Shown here piece after piece: positions 61,445 to 64,000 of a stretch of 64,000 nt of DNA; the first letter of the stretch is position 1, and each line of letters starts with the position of its first letter. This DNA comes from DATARH01 sp035309005 (GTDB lineage Bacteria; Pseudomonadota; Alphaproteobacteria; ATCC43930; CGMCC-115725), in assembly GCA_035309005.1 (NCBI GenBank), contig DATGFP010000034.1:26559-90558 (forward strand), given 5' to 3'. The notes beneath the pieces are model-generated. The model was not told the origin of the DNA. It was given only the letters and a program-made list of their open reading frames with translations, and did no database searches. The translations under genes were made by a program, and so were the position numbers.

Positions 61445-62119
61445 ATGATCAAAGCTGGCGCTACCCTGATCGGCGGGCTGGCGGTCGCCGTCGCGCTGCT
61501 GGCGGCGCCGGCGCATGCCGCCCGACATTCCAAGCATGCCGCCGCACCGTCGCCCAAGGACGCGGTGCCGGCGGCGCGCGCGCTCGGTACCTTCGATGCC
61601 TGGACGGCCTACGCGTCGGAGGACAAGACCGGCCGGGTCTGCTACCTCGCCGGCGCGCCGAAGAAGAGCGAGCCCGCGAGCTTTGCCCGTAACCCGCCGA
61701 TGGCGATGGTGACGCACCGCCCGGCCGAACACATCGCCAACGTCGTCAGCTTTGTCGCGGGCTATCCGCTGAAGGACGGCAGCGATGCGATCCTCGAAAT
61801 CGGCCACCGCAAGTTCGAATTGTTCACCAACGCCGACAGCGCCTGGGCGCGCACCTCCGAACTCGACCGGACGATCGTGACGGCGCTGGCCGGAGCCGAG
61901 CAGGCGGTGGTCACGGGGGTGCCGCAGAAGGGCGCGCAGACGCGCGACGTCTATTCGCTCGCCGGGTTTCCCAAGGCGCTCGCGGCGATCGACAAGGCCT
62001 GCGGCGTCAAGCGCGAGGAGGCCGCTCCCCACCCGGCGCACTCCGCGCACCCGGCGCACCATCCGGTGCACCGCCCGGCGACCCATCCGCGGCCCAAACC
62101 CGAGGCGGAACCCCATTGA
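61445..62119 (+). CDS. Invasion-associated locus B (IalB) family protein
   Basis: A 224-aa exported protein with a signal peptide ending APAHAA. The body has WTAYASEDKTGRVCYLAGAP, MVTHRPAEHIANVVSFVAGY and DVYSLAGFPKALAAIDKACG, typical of the IalB family in alphaproteobacteria. The name comes from Bartonella; invasion is not implied. The C-terminus is an unusual tail of about 30 residues rich in His, Pro and Ala (HPAHSAHPAHHPVHRP), which could bind metal. The stop overlaps the rlmN start (TTGA). Confidence 0.88.
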   Translation: MIKAGATLIGGLAVAVALLAAPAHAARHSKHAAAPSPKDAVPAARALGTFDAWTAYASEDKTGRVCYLAGAPKKSEPASFARNPPMAMVTHRPAEHIANVVSFVAGYPLKDGSDAILEIGHRKFELFTNADSAWARTSELDRTIVTALAGAEQAVVTGVPQKGAQTRDVYSLAGFPKALAAIDKACGVKREEAAPHPAHSAHPAHHPVHRPATHPRPKPEAEPH

Positions 62120-63270
62120 GTTCCAGCTTAATTGAGCGCGCGACGCCCGCGCCCGAGCCGCGCCCCAACCTGGTCGGGCTCGGCCGCGCCGCGCTGGCCG
62201 CGGAGATGGCCGCCTTGGGCGCCGAGCCGTTTCGCGCGCGCCAGCTGTGGCATTGGATCTATCACCGGGGCGCCCAGGATTTCGCCGCGATGAGCAATCT
62301 CGCGAAGGGCTTTCGCGGCCAGCTCGCCGAGCACTACGCGCTGCGCCGCCCGGCGGTGGCGCAGGCGCTGGCCTCGGCCGACGGCACGCGCAAATGGCTG
62401 CTGCGCTTCGATGACGGCCAGGAAGCCGAGGCCGTCCACATCCCGGAAAGCGACCGCGGCACGCTGTGCGTCTCCTCGCAGGTCGGCTGCACCCTCAACT
62501 GCACCTTCTGCCACACCGGCACGCAGCGCCTGGTGCGCAACCTCGATGCGGCCGAGATTGTCGGCCAGATCATGGTGGCGCGCGACGCGCTCGGCGAATG
62601 GCCGTCGCCGCCCGAGGGGCGACAGCTGACCAACATCGTGCTGATGGGGATGGGCGAGCCGCTCTACAATTACGACAACGTCGCCGCCGCGATGAAGATC
62701 GTGATGGACCCGGAGGGCCTCGCGGTGTCGCGCCGCAAGATCACGCTGTCGACCGCCGGCGTGGTGCCGATGATCGCCCGGGTCGGCGCCGAGATCGGCG
62801 TCAACCTGGCGATATCGCTGCACGCGGTCACGGACGAGTTGCGCGACCAGCTCGTGCCGCTCAACAAGAAATACCCGATTCGGGAGCTGCTCGACGCCTG
62901 CCGCAGCTATCCGGGGTCGAGCAACGCGCGGCGCATCACCTTCGAATATGTGATGCTGAAGGGGATCAACGATAGCCCGGCCGAAGCGCGCGAATTGGTG
63001 CAGCTCTTGAAGGGCATCCCGGCCAAGGTCAATTTGATCCCGTTCAACCCGTGGCCGGGCGCCCCCTACGAGTGCTCGACCGACGCAGCGATCGCGGCCT
63101 TCTCCGACATCGTCTTCGCCGCCGGCTATTCGGCCCCGGTGCGCACCCCGCGCGGCCGCGACATTTTTGCCGCCTGCGGCCAACTGAAATCCGCCAGCAG
63201 CCGCCCCCGCCGGACAACCCCGGCGCCGCTGGCTGCCGAAACGATTGCCGCGCCCGCGGTTTTGAACTAG
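62116..63270 (+). CDS. rlmN: Dual-specificity RNA methyltransferase RlmN
   Basis: A 384-aa radical-SAM enzyme that methylates A2503 in 23S rRNA and A37 in some tRNAs. The radical-SAM motif is GCTLNCTFCHTG, the SAM-binding GMGEPLYNYDNV, and the second catalytic Cys is in FAACGQL near the C-terminus. Start TTG 62116 overlaps the ialB stop; there is a tail of about 25 residues after the catalytic Cys. A family 3 repeat lies between it and argG. Confidence 0.97.
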   Translation: MSSSLIERATPAPEPRPNLVGLGRAALAAEMAALGAEPFRARQLWHWIYHRGAQDFAAMSNLAKGFRGQLAEHYALRRPAVAQALASADGTRKWLLRFDDGQEAEAVHIPESDRGTLCVSSQVGCTLNCTFCHTGTQRLVRNLDAAEIVGQIMVARDALGEWPSPPEGRQLTNIVLMGMGEPLYNYDNVAAAMKIVMDPEGLAVSRRKITLSTAGVVPMIARVGAEIGVNLAISLHAVTDELRDQLVPLNKKYPIRELLDACRSYPGSSNARRITFEYVMLKGINDSPAEARELVQLLKGIPAKVNLIPFNPWPGAPYECSTDAAIAAFSDIVFAAGYSAPVRTPRGRDIFAACGQLKSASSRPRRTTPAPLAAETIAAPAVLN

Positions 63271-63292
63271 ACGCGGCGCAAGCACTGCCTGC

Positions 63293-63382
63293 CGCCCTCA
63301 CCCACCGTCCGCTTTGCGGCCGGTCCCCCCTCTCCCGCATTGCGGGAGAGGGTGCCGAGGGCAGCGAGGCGGGTGAGGGCGG
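63293..63382. repeat. Paired palindrome, CCCTCTCCC...GGGAGAGGG type (family 3)
   Basis: CGCCCTCACCC at the left and GGGTGAGGGCGG at the right are inverted, flanking an inner CCCTCTCCC-GCATTGC-GGGAGAGGG palindrome. Lies between rlmN and argG, ending 17 bases before the argG ATG. Same type as 32036-32160. Confidence 0.8.
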
Positions 63383-63399
63383 TCGGGAGCGCAGGACGC

Positions 63400-64000
<601 letters not shown>

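Overview
The window is about 64 kb of a high-GC chromosome (by eye near 70% G+C). It is densely packed, with many ATGA-type overlaps and frequent GTG/TTG starts. Gene content points to an alphaproteobacterium, most likely Rhodospirillales: a hisS-prfA pair, a RegB/RegA (PrrB/PrrA-type) redox two-component pair, three-subunit proton-translocating transhydrogenase (pntAA/AB/B), monomeric isocitrate dehydrogenase, a PAS_5-type protein, ccmABCDE, and the run ialB-rlmN-argG. There is no integrase, phage module, rRNA, tRNA or CRISPR array that I can recognise, so this reads as core chromosome with small foreign insertions.

Layout. 1-1506: prfA (cut by the window edge) and hisS. 1564-7562: four large multi-membrane proteins, two of them GT87-like, probably lipid-linked glycosyltransferases. 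7659-13959 (minus): a tight run glnE-bcp-DUF455-substrate-binding protein-PDR-type reductase. 14031-19604: a YhdP/AsmA-like envelope protein, tyrS and anmK. 19611-22532: a Tat-exported metallophosphoesterase and a cupredoxin, divergent from an ECF sigma and its zinc anti-sigma. 22585-29369: an ABC-2 exporter, a class III CoA-transferase, a ribokinase, an M20 peptidase and cobT. 29379-31093: a low-GC AIPR (abortive-infection family) gene split by a frameshift. 31139-38130: an ABC-2 exporter, regB/regA and pnt genes. 38264-43435: a second ECF/anti-sigma pair and assorted metabolic genes, ending with nudC. 43562-47346: rfbC, rfbD and icd. 47795-52741: a LOG-family enzyme, a LysM protein, an amidohydrolase, an orphan mazE with a truncated mazF remnant, a GIY-YIG gene, and a HisD paralogue. 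53107-54510: a low-GC SIR2-domain protein, probably anti-phage. 54704-60645: an SDR, an HSL-type hydrolase, a split chromate transporter and ccmABCDE. 60793-64000: GNAT, ialB, rlmN and argG (cut by the edge).

The most unusual feature is a set of small paired-palindrome elements in intergenic spaces (19992-20073, 41936-42009, 45041-45120, 60675-60751). Their outer arms face each other as inverted repeats. The same arms bound a 380-bp unit at 51063-51442 that carries a GIY-YIG nuclease gene, inserted exactly where a mazF toxin gene breaks off. This looks like the gene-bearing version of an otherwise gene-less dispersed repeat, by analogy with REP/RAYT systems. Three other kinds of paired palindrome are also present (24601-24713; 32036-32160 and 63293-63382; 55537-55610).

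Many start codons are chosen here from Shine-Dalgarno spacing and family fit; alternatives are stated. All family assignments come from reading motifs by eye, without database searches.
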